From positions 1,736,001 to 1,800,000 of the forward strand of contig MCGE01000007.1 of the NCBI GenBank assembly GCA_002105175.1: a stretch of DNA of 64,000 nucleotides, written 5' to 3'. A program made the translations under genes and the position numbers. Under the pieces are notes generated by a model. The model ran no database searches and had not been told where the DNA came from. It saw nothing but the letters and a program-made list of their open reading frames with translations. Origin of the DNA: Absidia repens (taxonomy: Eukaryota; Mucoromycota; Mucoromycetes; Mucorales; Cunninghamellaceae). Shown piece by piece: positions 12,902 to 25,648 of this stretch. Positions within the stretch are counted from its first letter, which is position 1. Every line of letters starts with the position of its first letter.

Positions 12902-14448
12902 TTATTCTTGAGGTTTCAAGTCTTGAATCTGTTTTACTAAGAAGGCCTTTTCATCATTGAATTGTTCGTCATCTACATATAAAAAAAAATAAAAGTGAGT
13001 TTATGAAGTTCAAATGTTTTTTCTTCTTCTTTTACCTTGCCGGTCATTATGGAAGTTATTGAGGAATACTATCAATTTTTCTTGATTCTTGATCAATATA
13101 TCCAAAATCGACTTGTTTTTGTTTGGATTTGCAACAAAGACCTATCAACACAATAATAATATTAGTTTGCCTGCGCCCAGTCTCGCCTTATTCTTTATTA
13201 CCTTGAATACATGGAATGCCTCAAATTGTATATTTCGACTTTTATCCCTTAATAGATTCATCATCAGTTTCATATTGTCAGCATTACTGATATATCGAGT
13301 CATCACGTTGAAGTTTGATCGGTCCAGTAGTATTTCACCCAGTAGCTTTAGAGATTGTCTTTTGGTCACGTAGTTTTCCGAGGTCAATAATTGTTTGTAA
13401 TGGTCGAAGAACTAATGAACAAATATCAACTGAAAACTTGGTCATCTAAATCCACTTGACCTATTTTTTTTTTTTTTTTTTTGCCCTCTTACCTTATCAT
13501 AATTTGTGTCCAAGAAATCCGATGTCATTTGTTTGTGTTTAGTCAATACGTCTTTGAAAGAGGCAAAGGCATCGGATGCGATATCAAATGTGCTGACTTC
13601 GACGTAGCTGAAGAAAAGGTAGAATTGAGGAGAGTACAGGATAATCTTCGCCAGGGACTCATGCCGCAAGCATTCCCTAAGAATCAGACCACAGTTTAAA
13701 GCAACTTCCGGCTTTTCATATCCCTTCAACAAAGTAAACAGGATTTCTTCACGAGTGCAAATGTATTCCACGGTTGGTGATCGAGTTCCAATTGACCGTC
13801 GTAACAAAAAGTTAAATATCTGAGCAACATCCTTCTTGGCCTAAGATAAACAGAAACAAAATAAATTAGTCATGAGTTCATTCACACCATTTGATCAGTT
13901 TCATACTTACTTCAAATTCAAACTTCTGAATGTTCAAAATCATCAACTGCAGGAGGTCGTTGCTGTAAACTTCTTGAGCCATTTCTGCCACCAGATCACG
14001 GTTGGATTCATTTTCTAACAGAAATCATCAATCCAGTGAGTAATCTACCCTAAACCAATCGTCCCAAAATTTGATTTGTACCAACCCAGTAAAAAGTTCT
14101 TCATAAGTACCAGATATTTTGATATTTCTTCGCCAGCCTAAAAAGAGTAGAAAAAAGGAAGGGTCAATACCAATGGGATAAATATCAAGATTCAAAGAAT
14201 CATGATACTGCAACTGCAGGAGAGCTCATCACAAGCCCATCCATATCCATACGCAAACACATACACTACTTCTTACAACATCAATCGAGTACAAGCAATC
14301 CAACCCTCAGGGAGTTCTCTTTTTTTTTTCTGCCCTCAAACATTACCTTGCGTTTATCTGGTCCTTCCAGCCTATGTATTGAATCCTTAAGGTGCTTAGC
14401 AAGGTCATGAGGTGTTTTCTGTTTTGGCTTAAAGATGTTGAAATTCAT
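12902..14448 (-). CDS. MO25: Mo25/CAB39-like scaffold protein
   Basis: Mo25 is a helical-repeat scaffold that binds and activates STE20/GCK-type kinases and supports polarity and septation in fungi. The start at 14448 gives [13 protein letters not shown], matching the family's short N-terminus. Later exons encode [27 protein letters not shown], then [80 protein letters not shown] and [16 protein letters not shown]. These blocks are nearly identical to the conserved family core, ending at DLKPQE. The length of about 340 residues is usual. All introns are short GT-AG and the frame is intact. The identification is secure. Confidence 0.94.
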
Positions 14449-15604
14449 GATAAAACAGAAGGAAGAAAAAAAAAAAAAAGAAAAAAAAAAAGGAAGAAAA
14501 GGGGAGAAGCAAAAAATTGGACAGAGGAGAAGAAAGCAAAAAAAAAAAAAAAGGAGGGTAAAATTTCAACCCAGCCCTGAGCGCGAACAAGTTCCTATTG
14601 TAGCAAAGGTAAACAAATAATCATATACAGTCTATATTTTTATTGTTCTTGTAAAACGTATATATATATATAAATGCAACCCCAGAATTTACAAGCCGAA
14701 GATATTTATATCTTCATTTGAATACTGGTAACTGCATTGCTTGCCAAAAAGGAGGTTTACCAGAACTAATATAGAAGATGTGGCTAGGGATCCGTGCTGT
14801 TCAAGCTAGTTGCTGTTTAAGGGACCCAACAATGAATAAGGTTGCATGCTGTACATAGTGCATTTTATGGTCTTGATACCACAAAGAACCGAGATGGACA
14901 AAAACAGGCTCTTTTGGCTCAATTTCGCTTAGACTACTTCCGAGGATACAAAGAAAGCTATTCCTTAATAATTTCTCTTATGGTGCAGTTCTACAAGAAG
15001 TTAAAGTAAACCAAGACAGTATCACACCTGACCAAAATTGATCTACTGATTGTCAGAGTTATAAGTGTGATTTTTAAGGAAACCAGAACAGTACCAACCA
15101 TATTACACCTTTATAGGCGGTTCCCCTTGGAGCTCAACTACCTCCAGTATGGGCCTCATTTTTTATTATACCATATGCAACGTCCCCCCCCCTTAAACTA
15201 AAAAAATAGCAAGCTGGGTATGTACAGTATGGTTTGTCTAGCGGAAGTTACTACTAATAGTACGGTGTAGGATGATTAAGAAGAAAGGTGGAGCAGGAAA
15301 TGTACAGCCACGTTTCATATTAGTTGACCTGCAACTCTGAACTAGCAGTGTGATATGATCTAAAGCGGCAACTACACGCACAACACAACCCAGATACATT
15401 TATATTATTAATTGACCATAAATATGACTACTATCTACGACAGTGAGTGATCTAAGATCTACAACTAGTTTCTGGGGCTTTATGGAAGTGAAGTGATCCT
15501 ACTGGGTGAGCTAGAAAGTAAATGCTTGGTAGGGTGCTCTTAGTACAACGACAATAACAACGCTAGTTCGCTATACGACCAGAGACAATGGTTAATAATA
15601 ATAA
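14449..15604. other. Intergenic, purine-rich A tracts near Mo25 start
   Basis: A purine-rich stretch (mostly A and G) spans about 14459-14565 just upstream of the Mo25 ATG. The rest is AT-rich without a recognisable gene. Confidence 0.45.
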
Positions 15605-16115
15605 AAACGGTATATTTTATTGAAGGATAATGGTAGATGCTAAAATTTAAGGAATGAAGTTCATAGTAACAAGACATTCAATTGAAGATTGTATTTGGTG
15701 GAACAATGAGAGTGACTAAAGTGAGATGTGAAGGAAGGTCGAATGTAGTAAAAGTCGACGCTAATTTACAGAGATGATAACACAGACGGATCTCTTCCAC
15801 AAAATATGAAGGATACGAATGGGACATTTTTTATTCAAGCATGTAAAAGCAGATACAAACTAAGACAAACTAACACTAAACTTAGCTAATGATGACTCCA
15901 GAAAGCCAACTAATGGTGGCTCCAAAATCCTGAATCCCAAATGAAAGGGTTTCCCCATGCATCTTGTAATCCCTGAGCTGAAAACCCTTCTAAACTAGTC
16001 CTGATAAAATTCTAGGTCCAAATAACCCCATAGAAATTGAATGGTGAAGAAAAAAGAAGAAGAACAAAGAAGAAGAAAAAAAAATTGGGAGAAAATATAA
16101 AACTTCACGTGTGCG
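15605..16115 (-). repeat. Dispersed repeat family, copy B
   Basis: Read on the minus strand this copy has CACGTG (16106-16111), a pyrimidine tract, the conserved core with the hairpin at about 15943-15990, then downstream blocks ending near a TCAATAAAATATA box at about 15612-15624. It lacks the central AATAAA box found in copies C and E, apparently through a small deletion. The match to copy C extends over most of the unit, which makes B and C the best pair for defining element ends. Confidence 0.8.
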
Positions 16116-16674
16116 GGATTTGAAATGCTTTCTGTGAGATTCCGCAGATTTTTTTTTTTGGTCCATTACAAAAAAAAAAAAGAGGACCCGCTTTCTTTTT
16201 TATAATGTCATCAACACGGTGATTGTCTTCTCTTGGCAATGATCACCACCAATCGGCATCGGTAGCATGGTTCATCTCTTCTCTTCATGCCCTTGCAGAC
16301 CAGTTGTATCAGTTCGGCATAGTCAACTCTCTACACTAGAATAGTGTGTCAGTCACGGTAGGCTAGCTTCTCCCTTAGACTTACGTTACCTGACGTTATA
16401 TTCAACAAGATGCCCCCCACGACAACTATACTCAGCCCTAGGTGCCTCATATTTAGATAGGTGCTATCCATAGTATTGTCATTTGCCCCAGCTTCGTCTT
16501 ATATAGTCATCTTATTTGCATTACATCAATAAAATTATTACTTTATTCATAGTATTTGGATTTTTGATTTTGTATTACATATTAAAATTGGATGGGAGGA
16601 GGGATGGATGGTGGTGAAAAATCGTGATTGTCAGGAAAAAAAAAAAAAAAAAAAAACCATCATCATCTCTATTA
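16116..16674. other. Intergenic, nothing recognised
   Basis: AT-rich flank between repeat B and the Q-rich gene. It includes an A tract at about 16635-16656 beside the gene's stop. Confidence 0.4.
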
Positions 16675-17569
16675 TTACTTATTTCCAGAGTTTCTGCGGA
16701 ATATTCTACCAATAGATTCAGCCAAGCTGCTTCGACGACGACCTCCACTTGCAGGTGTTGATTGTTTCGCTGCTGCTGTTGCTGCAGCAGCTGCTGCAGC
16801 CTCGGGATCATTGACAGGAGAAAACCCATGATGTTGTTCATCAGCACCATGGAGACTGTAGCGGCGATTGGTAGCAGCCTGTTGTTGTCTGACGTCTTCG
16901 TACCGTGCTTCGTTATTTGCTCGGGCAGCTACACCTTGAGCATACGGAACATAGGATTGCAAAACGGGAAGCGCCGCCGCATATTCATGATCGGGGGTTG
17001 AACTTCTCTTTCTATATTTGCCTCTGCCGCCAAGAGGAGGTGAAACATTGCTTCGATTGCCTGATGCCAAAGGTGTATTACCTTGTTGTTGTTGTTGTTG
17101 TTGTTGTTGTTGGTTTATACCAGATGTATCCAATGGTCCTTTTCCATTCATATGGGTGGCGGCACCGACACCAGCGGCACCACCAGCTAAACCGGCAGCT
17201 GTAGCTGTAGGGGCAGCAGTATTGAAACCATGTTGTCCTTGTTCTGATCCAGTGGTGGTGGTGGGCATAGTATTCATATCATTTGCATTACTTTGTTGTT
17301 GCCCTTCTTTGTAGGTGGCAGGCATCGTTTCAGTCGTATGTTGTCCCGAGGAAGCTGGCTGAATATCATCCTCATCATCATGGTGACCGGATACCAGTGG
17401 TTGATTCATAATAGCACGGTTTGAATCCACACTCTCAGGAATGGAAGAGGGTCCAGTAGGGCCATCGGCTTTAGCTCCGGGGGTTGCCATTGGTTGGGGG
17501 ACGGTTTGAAACGCCGACCTTGTCGCAGGATCTGGGTCGTAGTCCAATTCACGTTGCTGTTGTTGTTGC

Positions 17570-17609
<40 letters not shown>

Positions 17610-18138
17610 GACTAGTTGCAGTTGCTCCAGGTCTATTTTCTGAATCCATTTTATCTGCAGTATTAGCGGTAGTAGAGGGAGGTTGCCCCTTTTGTTGATT
17701 CATGCGATTACCGGCAGAAGGGAATTGATCCTTAGCTCGAGAATAATTGTCAGCATTATCATCGATCCAAGATGACTGTTGTTTTTGAAAATCATCATGT
17801 TGGGTACCAACTACGCTGCGCTTAGGTTCTTGTGACAGAAATTTATCGTCTTCGGGTTGATTATTTTGTCCAGCTTGCCCATGATGTTGAGGGGTTTGGT
17901 CTTGAGAAGCGTATTTATCTCCTTGTGGGCTTCGATTGGTGGCAGCTTGTCTGGCAAAACAAATTTTATTTTTTTAATTTCTCTTAAATATATATATATA
18001 TATATTTACAAAATACCTGTTACTATTTTCACCACTGAGTACATGTGGCATCGTATGGTGATTTTCATTCATAAAAGATCCAGGAAGTCGATCTTGACTT
18101 GAGTGGATCCATTTGTCAGTAAAATTGTTTTGAGACAT
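16675..18138 (-). CDS. Low-complexity Q-rich protein, function unknown
   Basis: There are two exons (18017-18138 and 16675-17950), giving 465 residues. Exon 1 starts MSQNNFTDKWIHSSQDRLPG and joins in frame to QAATNRSPQGDK. The protein is largely disordered, with a ~23-residue polyglutamine tract encoded mainly by CAA near the middle, a second Q10 tract, and Gly/Ala-rich and A-rich segments. Two parts look less random: KYRKRSSTPDHEYAAALPVL...YVPYAQGVAARA, and a basic C-terminus GRRRSSLAESIGRIFRRNSG resembling a phosphorylatable amphipathic helix. I do not recognise the family. No membrane segment or signal peptide is seen. A regulatory or membrane-surface role is possible but speculative. Confidence 0.7.
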
Positions 18139-20214
18139 ATCTTTTGTTTATAGGGAATTCGAGAAAAGAAGAAAAAAATAAAAAAGAGAACGAATTATCA
18201 CTTGAACGGGGGATTGCTTTATATTGAGTATCATAGGATACTCGAATCGTGGGGTTTTAGATATTTTTGCATGAATTGCGTAGAAAAAACCCTCGGCGGT
18301 GATTGAATGTAAATCATACCCAACCACTTTGCTATTTTTTTTTTTTTTTGCTTTTTCCCAGAGGACGAGAAAACGTTAGAGCTTCTGTTATTGAAATATC
18401 ATGGTAAAGGATATTTGGGTATGTGAATGGCAAAGAACAACGACAATTTTAGCACAAAACTAATTTTTTTTTCTTCTTCTTGGTCATTCCATGCTAGAAT
18501 CTGGATCATCAAACAAATGAACATGTTGGCCTGTTACAGTACGTAAAAGGGAAACTGAAGAAAGGAACACAGGAGTGAATTTTAAAGTATTGTATTCATA
18601 ATAGTGGATGAATTATCATAATGAGAACTAAATGTTTTTATTTTACAAGTAGGACTAACGCGCTGGGCTCGAAATACCAGCAAACAACACTCATCATAAC
18701 GTGAAGCAACATGCAAACTGAATCACTCTGTCTCTGTAGTATGATGTTATTTTTTATTTACCATTTTTATCTTTCCCTTTTCCAGGTGCTCAAACATCAA
18801 TTTTGAAACTCATTTGGATGGAATTGGTGGTCGCAAAGCATTGTAGTGTGATGATGGAATTGAACCAATAAAAAATAGCATGATATCATTCGGACGTCAC
18901 AAGCAACGCCAATAGACAATTTGATGTAAAACTCGACAAACCACGCTTGGAAGGAATTAGGACGACACTAAGTTGCGAGGAATCAAATGACCTTTGTTGA
19001 CGCTTGACCCTGGATCAACAAAAGGAACTTCCCAGCTATCAATCACATTGACGTATTGCAGCAAATAGAATAACAATACAATGTGCATGATTCTATTATA
19101 CATTGGCATGGTATTGGCAATGGGATCGGATTTTTACTGAACTTGTTTAGCACTACGATTTACTCATACAGTTTTTTTTTTTTTTGTAGAATGGATTTAG
19201 TTTTGATTTTGGTAATGGGTATTTATCGTAGCTCAATCATTCTTTGATGGATTTGTGGGATACGCATTGGTTAGGCTAATATATGTAGATTACGTGTAGT
19301 TGGATAGATTAGCTATAGCATTGATACACCCTTTATTTGTTATATGATGGAAATAAAGTCAGTATTTTTTTTTTGATTTCTTTTACTACTGAATGATAGT
19401 CATATATCACACTCTTTGTGTGCGGACTCGCGGGTTTCTTCTTATATTGCCCAGCGCGTCGTCGCTCGAAAAGAAATGGTCGCAAAGAAAGTTACTCAAA
19501 ATCATTCGACAAGGGCATTATTACATTTTGTAGTTGTAGAAATCATCATGATACCCATACTCCCCCTTTTCTTTTGAATAAAGCTCTTTTATATCTGTCA
19601 CTCATTTAATTTGCCCCCTTTTGTTTGTTTTTCTGGCTTTAATAATCATTTTTAGGACCATTAAAAGCGTTTACTGAGGTCTTGATTATTTTAATGCCTT
19701 GGGGGAAACCCCAGATATAAGCTTCAAAGTTGGTCGATGTTTGGAATTTTGATCGGAGGTCTTGAAATTGAAATAATGGTAGACAGAGTAATTTCCCAAA
19801 AATAATAGGGGTTACTATAAAGCGGTGGTGACGGAATATTGATTATTACACAGTATTTATGAAGGATCTAGAAGCATTTGCATCGTTCATATTGCATTTG
19901 ATTGTCGGAACACATAAAAAAAAAAAATCAACACACGTGGTAGATAAACACTATTCATAGTTTTAATTCACCAGCGTTGACTATCAGACATTTTTATAAT
20001 GGATGTCGAAGGTACAGTACAGTACATTGAAACATTCCCGCAAGGCTTATCAACACAGGACGTGATGCTGGTTGTTTACCCAAGCGTCGCCGTATATGGC
20101 ATAATATTTAGTTCATCTGGTATCATACGCAAACAAAACAAAAAAAAATGAAAAAACAGGGATTGTCCAATATCCCATGTGTCTGATAGTAGAGATTGAT
20201 GGTTAAAAAAAGAG
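18139..20214. other. Long gene-free intergenic stretch
   Basis: About 2 kb between the Q-rich gene and repeat C with scattered T tracts (about 18332, 19171, 19363). Short ORFs such as 19418-19609 have no recognisable content. I see nothing else. Confidence 0.45.
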
Positions 20215-20830
20215 GATATATTTTATTGAGGCATAAGTATAAACTAAGGTCGACAGCAATCAAAGGATCTAAATAGAGTTAGCATGCGCGAGACTAATGG
20301 GTGCTCTGGAGAATGGTCAACACAAATCTAAAGGGTCGGTTGTAAGAGGAAAAATATTATGCCATGCAAAGCATAAGATTGACTTTAGAGAGATGTCTTT
20401 TTTGAAACATAATAATTGGCACTAATCTAAAGAGACGATAATATAGAGGGACCTCCAGCATCAGAAATGAAAGGGACTAATGTGACATTTTTCATTAAAG
20501 CATGTAAAAAGAGACATATTTTATTCATGTATTGATAAAAACTATGACGAACTAACACTGGACTAAACTAATGAAGTCTCCAATAAGACAATTCATGGTG
20601 GTCTCCAAATCCTGAATCCAAAATGAAAGGGGTTCCCCATGCATCTTGTAATCCCTGAGCTAAAACCCCTTCTAAACTAGTCCTGATACTAATCTAAGGC
20701 CAACATGATACCATAAATGTTGAATGGTGAAAAAAAAATGAAGGTAAAAAAAAAAGTAATCAAAAGAAAGAGAGCCGAAAAAATCAAAAAGAAAAAGATG
20801 GGACAAAATAATATAAGTTCCACGTGTGCG
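20215..20830 (-). repeat. Dispersed repeat family, copy C
   Basis: Minus-strand copy with CACGTG (20821-20826), a pyrimidine tract, a hairpin at about 20624-20672 with four G opposite four C, AATAAA at 20520-20525, and a terminal TCAATAAAATATA box near 20218-20230. It is the longest clean copy, about 615 bp from the CACGTG to the distal box. Confidence 0.8.
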
Positions 20831-21150
20831 GGATTTGAAATCTTTTCTGTGGTCTCTGGCAGAACTGAACTACCATGTAATCAATGACCTATTCCTATGG
20901 TTGCATGCAGTTTTTTGTTTAAAAAAAAAGACTACCATTTATTGTACGACTCAATATTCGTTTATTGACAATATTTGAGGAATCACATCAATGCGAGGCC
21001 TGCCCCACCCAGCTGCCTTACACAAAGCCCGTCAACCCAATTTGATCGAACGTCACTCTTTGCCCAGCAGGGAAAAACATTGTGAGCTTTGTACTCCGCT
21101 TTTCCACTCTTTTTTTTTTTTCTTCTCCCTTTTCACCCACAAAGTTGATC
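20831..21150. promoter_or_regulatory. Upstream flank of NDUFA13 gene
   Basis: A short flank with a CT-rich leader directly before the ATG (21109-21136), typical of core promoters in this window. No gene is seen. Confidence 0.35.
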
Positions 21151-21725
21151 ATGTCACAAAGAGGTACTCAAGATCTTCCCCCTAGTGGTGGATATGCTCA
21201 AGTCAAATACAAACGTTACTTACCTAAACGTGGTCCTTCTGGCGCCGTTATCTTTGCTGGTATTACTGCCATTTGTACTTATGGGTTCTATCAAGTTGCT
21301 CGAGGTAATCTCGAAAAAAAGTAAGTACATACCAAAAAAAAAAAAAAAGGAAAGCGCCCTACGGATGGATGGGTCTGGCGTGCTTACAGAATTGCAATGG
21401 CACCAACAAACGCTCGCTGTTCCTTTCTTTCTTTTTTTGGTGGGAACGGATACTGATCACCCTTCTTTGTTGTTGGTTTTGTTTTTTGTTGCAATATAGG
21501 GAACTTGCCCGCGAAAACTTGTGGTCTCGTATTCACCTTGTCCCCTTGTTGACTGCTGAAGCCGACCGTGATCTTTATCGACGCACTGAGGCTGCCAAGG
21601 CTCGTGAATCTGAAATCATGAAGGATGTACAAGGCTGGAAAGCTGGAGAGTCTGTCTACAACAACACCAAATACTACAACGCTCCCACCTACGTGATTGT
21701 CCCTGAACAACAAAAATTAGAGTAG
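21151..21725 (+). CDS. NDUFA13: NADH:ubiquinone oxidoreductase subunit NDUFA13 (GRIM-19 family)
   Basis: This is an accessory subunit of mitochondrial respiratory complex I. Two exons (21151-21320 and 21500-21725) give 131 residues, about the usual size. It begins MSQRGTQDLPPSGGYAQVKY, has KRGPSGAVIFAGITAICTYG as the single membrane segment, and after the intron reads ELARENLWSRIHLVPLLTAE, a hallmark of the family, then DRDLYRRTEAAKARESEIM and GWKAGESVYN. An in-frame ATG at 21082 exists, but the family N-terminus fits 21151. The frame is intact. The 3' flank has a C-rich run at about 21737 and AATAAA near 21981. Confidence 0.95.
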
Positions 21726-22341
21726 ATTTCTTGGCCCCCCCCCCCCTCGCCCCGCCTGGTCTCCTCTCACCCTTCCGATTCTCCCATGACGCCCTCCTCC
21801 CTGTTTTGTCCCTTCTTGTCCAAATTTTCCCCTCTTTCCTCCTCGTCTTTATTTATTTTATTATGTCCATTACCCTTTAGATAGGATACATATTTGATCA
21901 ATTACTACCCATTCCCTTTTTGCACTTCCCTTTGACATTTAGACCACTCTTTCTCCTTTTTTAATCCGCTTTTTACAATCAATAAAATTCAAACTATTTG
22001 TGATTTATTCTTCTAATTTTGCATATGTGTATCATTATGTATGGATGTTGAACAGGTTTGCTATTGTGGCATAACCCCAGTCTGTATATATCTATAACAT
22101 GTATATGAGACAAAGAAAGAAGTCTATACCAATCTAAAAAAAAAGACATAAAAGACATCAACTAACAATAAAAAACTTTGACAAATATAGCAGTAAATAA
22201 AGCGAAGGAATAATAAGCAGTGATAAAACGATGATGAATTTAATTTTTATTGTAATTGTAAAAGCTATTCAATTGTATACTATTTACTAATGGGAATGGG
22301 GGGGGTTGTGCAATTGTTAGAGTGAAGATGATGCTAATAAA
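21726..22341. other. Convergent 3' intergenic region
   Basis: 3' flanks of NDUFA13 and the SIZ-type gene. It contains a run of C at about 21737 and a polyadenylation-like AATAAA near 21981, and no gene. Confidence 0.45.
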
Positions 22342-24903
22342 CTAATATTTGGGGTAAGATGACGCAGTATCTGGCGCCATAAAATAAACATTAGTTGGTT
22401 GATTTGGTTGCACTTCTTGAGCAAAGTTGATGGTTGGTCCCTGGTTGTTGGTGATGTTTGAGGATGATGTTGGAATAGAGGGATGTTGTCTAGGTGAAGG
22501 CGGCCACGGTAGCCGGATCAGGTTTCTCGGTGGCGTTGTTGGTGATAATGTGCTATTCGTAGTTACTGTAGTTATTGGTGATGCGGCGCTATTTGGTGCG
22601 GTTTGATTGGTTGTTGTTGGCTGTCTTACTGGAATAAACACATCTGTGGCAGTAGATGGTGATAATGATACTGATGATGATGATAGCATTGTTGCATTTG
22701 GATGGGGTGAGGCGCTGTGGACATTCGATGTTTCAGTTTCATTATCGTTAATAATTTGGCCAATATCGCTCCTACCGCTGACTATCGTACCGTTGTTGCT
22801 GTCATTGCTATTGTCGTTGTTGTTGTCGTTTGCAGCCTCATCAACATGGTCGTCGTCATCGTCATCGCTATCGAGTGTAAGGTCAATCACCTGGTTATTC
22901 ACAGTGTTTGCTGGTTGTTCCGAAGGTCGCGGGGATGCTGTTGTCGTTTTGTATCGCTTAGCCAAAGGTATATCGTCAGGGTCCTGGAGATCGTCAAGTT
23001 CGTGATCGTCATCCAATATGGTCACTGAATCTATCGTGTTTTCATTGTCATTATTGTCATCGCTAGTTGAAGCGTCCCGGCTGCGGTTCCTTTTTGTATG
23101 TTCACCATCCCCATCAGAATCACAATCCGCATCATCAGAATCGAGTACATTGAATCTTCCACCTCCTTCGATACGAATAGAATCAACAGAGTCGGCTACT
23201 TGAGCCAAGATATCCTGAAAATATTCATCCACACCTACTTCTTCCCAAGATTCCATTTTCCTGTTGCAGATAGGACAAGACCAAGTCGGAGTCTGTTGAT
23301 TCATCAGTAAAAATGTGGTGGCGTCGAAGCATTGTAAGTGTTGACAGTTTCTTGATCGCGATGGTGTTTTAATTCGTGTAAATCCAAGCTATAAAGAATT
23401 GAAGAAAAAAGGTGGGCATGTTAGTCACCTACTCAATTTCCTTTTTTAAACATATATACAGTATTCTAGGTTCTTACGGGACATTTTGTAGATATAGTTT
23501 CAGATTCCAACACAATATCACTGTCTGCTTCACGCTGTTGCACTAATAATATAGAAATGTGATTAAAAATAAATTTCATAAATTCGGAATCATTCATAAC
23601 TTACATCGTTGTAGGGTTTCCTGTTTTGAGATAATACTTGTGGCTTTAAGCTTCTTGACGATTTCGGGTACAGGGAATCGTTTCACTAATTCAATCGTTC
23701 CAATATATGGCTAAAACGTATATGACATATAGCATAAAAAGCGGATGAGAGGCTGAGGGACCCTGATAAATTCATTCCTGTAAATAAACATACCTTTACT
23801 GTGTGTGCGTATACAAATTCAACCGCATTCCGCCTTGAAGATAGATGGCAGCAATGCGTAAGGTCGGCTGGGTTGGCAGTTCCTGGCTTGTTTTTCATTC
23901 CACGTACAGCCTGACAGAGTAAACACAAAAACACCGTCAGTCCTCAGTATATTGAATTGCCCTTTTTTTTTTTAGCCACCTGTTTTACTTACACTTCCAT
24001 TAATAGTGTGATTTGTATTCACCTTGATTTCACATATTGCAGGGAATTCAATATCTTTAGGGCGAGAAGCGACTTGTGTATCATATCCAGTACAGAAGAA
24101 TCGAATTTCGTATAAAGGGCGTCCATCATCCGGATATCGGTCTTCAAAGAATCGTTGTTGTTCTGGAGTCATTTCAAATGAAAAAAACCTGCTGGCCCTT
24201 GTGTTCATACTCGCTAAATATATATATATATATATACAAGATAATAGTCAGTATATGAAAACATAAACTGGTCTATCCTACAGTATTTTTTCTTCTTCTT
24301 ACAAGTACAAATTTTTGGTGGTGCTAATCTTGATTCAATTGTATAAAAGGGACTCGTCTTGTAATCGATGTTGTATTGAGAAGATGTTGGAGCAGATATC
24401 CTTGGTGTATTCGAGTAGATGCTTGAATTTAGACTAGACCGCGTGTTCACCCCCGCCCCCACCATTTCAATATGATCATCAATGCGTTGGAAGGCTTGCC
24501 TATAAAAAAACACACACACATCAGGTGAGAATCGATCTGGGCACGGCCAACTTGGCTAATTCTCGCCCACATACTGTCTACTTACGACATTTTCAGTTCG
24601 TTCATAATTTCCACCAATACATCCAATATCCTTCTATTGTTATTTGCTATTGATTGAACGACTTCCGTTACAATCAATGATATGAGGACGCCTTTCCGTT
24701 GACCCCTTGAGATTCTGATCGACATGCGGTCATTCAGATAGCCAATGATCTTTTTGATATCGGATAAGAGGAACCCATTTAAATAGCTATCCAGTGCAAG
24801 CTTCTACAATATAACCAAGAAAAAATATATAAATAAAAGATTGACAAGTTAGTTTCAACTTGAATGTTTTCATATTAACAATACGTACCTTACTTTCATC
24901 CAT
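22342..24903 (-). CDS. SIZ/PIAS-type E3 SUMO-protein ligase
   Basis: This enzyme transfers SUMO from Ubc9 to nuclear targets. The short first exon MDESK joins to a SAP-like N-terminal helix segment (KLALDSYLNGFLLSDIKKII). Then comes a linker, the PINIT domain (SSMNTRASRFFSFEMTPEQQRFFEDRYPDDGR..., EIRFFCTGYD, PAICEIKVN), a PYIGTIELVKRFPVPEIV segment, and the SP-RING: CPLGFTRIKTPSRSRNCQHLQCFDATTFL with SCPICNRKMESWEEVGVDEYF. The metal-binding Cys/His pattern of SP-RING is present. The ~290-residue C-terminus is acidic and Ser/Thr/Asn-rich, with VIDLTLDSDDDDD resembling a SUMO-interacting motif. About eight exons, all in frame. A 31-codon ORF at 25121-25216 upstream on the same strand could be a uORF. 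Confidence 0.92.
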
Positions 24904-25648
24904 AGTTTGATGTTGTTTGTTTGAAACGAAGAAACAAGGAAATAAAAATCTAAAAAAGAAATTCAAATGAATAACTAATGGTTAGTATAATTACTCTATG
25001 GTATATTTTAGTTTGATCATACATACTCAAATTTCAGGAAGAAAGGATGTGTTTATATGTATATATCAAAAAGAAAAAAAAAAAGAGAAAGGGAGGAAAA
25101 AAAGGAAGAAATTTAACCTCTTAGTGGCCAGCAAATGTGGATTTTTGAAACGCCGAATTTAAGAGTGACTCGTCAAAAGCTGTTGGTCCTGCCAATAACC
25201 AGCGCACAGTAGGCATCGTTCTAAATATATGGTATTATTATTGATATTGGTAATTGCTTTATAATAGTATACAATTTATTTGGATTCAGTTTTTATTCTG
25301 TAGGCTGTTTAAATTCAGTGATATTAATGATTTTATGCTTCTTTATAAGCTCAAGCAGTAGATTAACTAAAATCATGCTTTTCTGGTCTTAAAAAATTGT
25401 TGGCGGTTATTTTTATTTCCTCATTTATATTTTCCTTCCTTTTACTTTCCTTTTCTCTCTATCTATATTTTCTCAACCCTTTTTTTTTTTTTTGTATTTG
25501 CACGGGTTAAGACTTTTATTCTTTTTATTCGGCAACACTTTTGAATCTCTTTATCCTTCTTCCTTCCACCTTCTTTCACCGAACCCTCCTTCTCCTTCTT
25601 CTCCACCTCAGTATTGTATATATCACTTCTCAAACCCAAACAAATACC
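24904..25648. promoter_or_regulatory. Divergent region between SUMO ligase and G-beta gene
   Basis: It holds both 5' flanks. A 31-codon minus-strand ORF at 25121-25216 (MPTVRWLLAGPTAFDESLLN...) lies in the probable leader of the SUMO ligase gene; it has no recognised homology. A CT-rich tract at about 25430-25600 precedes the G-beta ATG. Confidence 0.4.

Noticed and set aside
16762..17314. Plus-strand ORFs rich in Cys, Val and Ala opposite the Q-rich gene
   Set aside because: They are antisense readings of CAA/CAG and GCA repeats.
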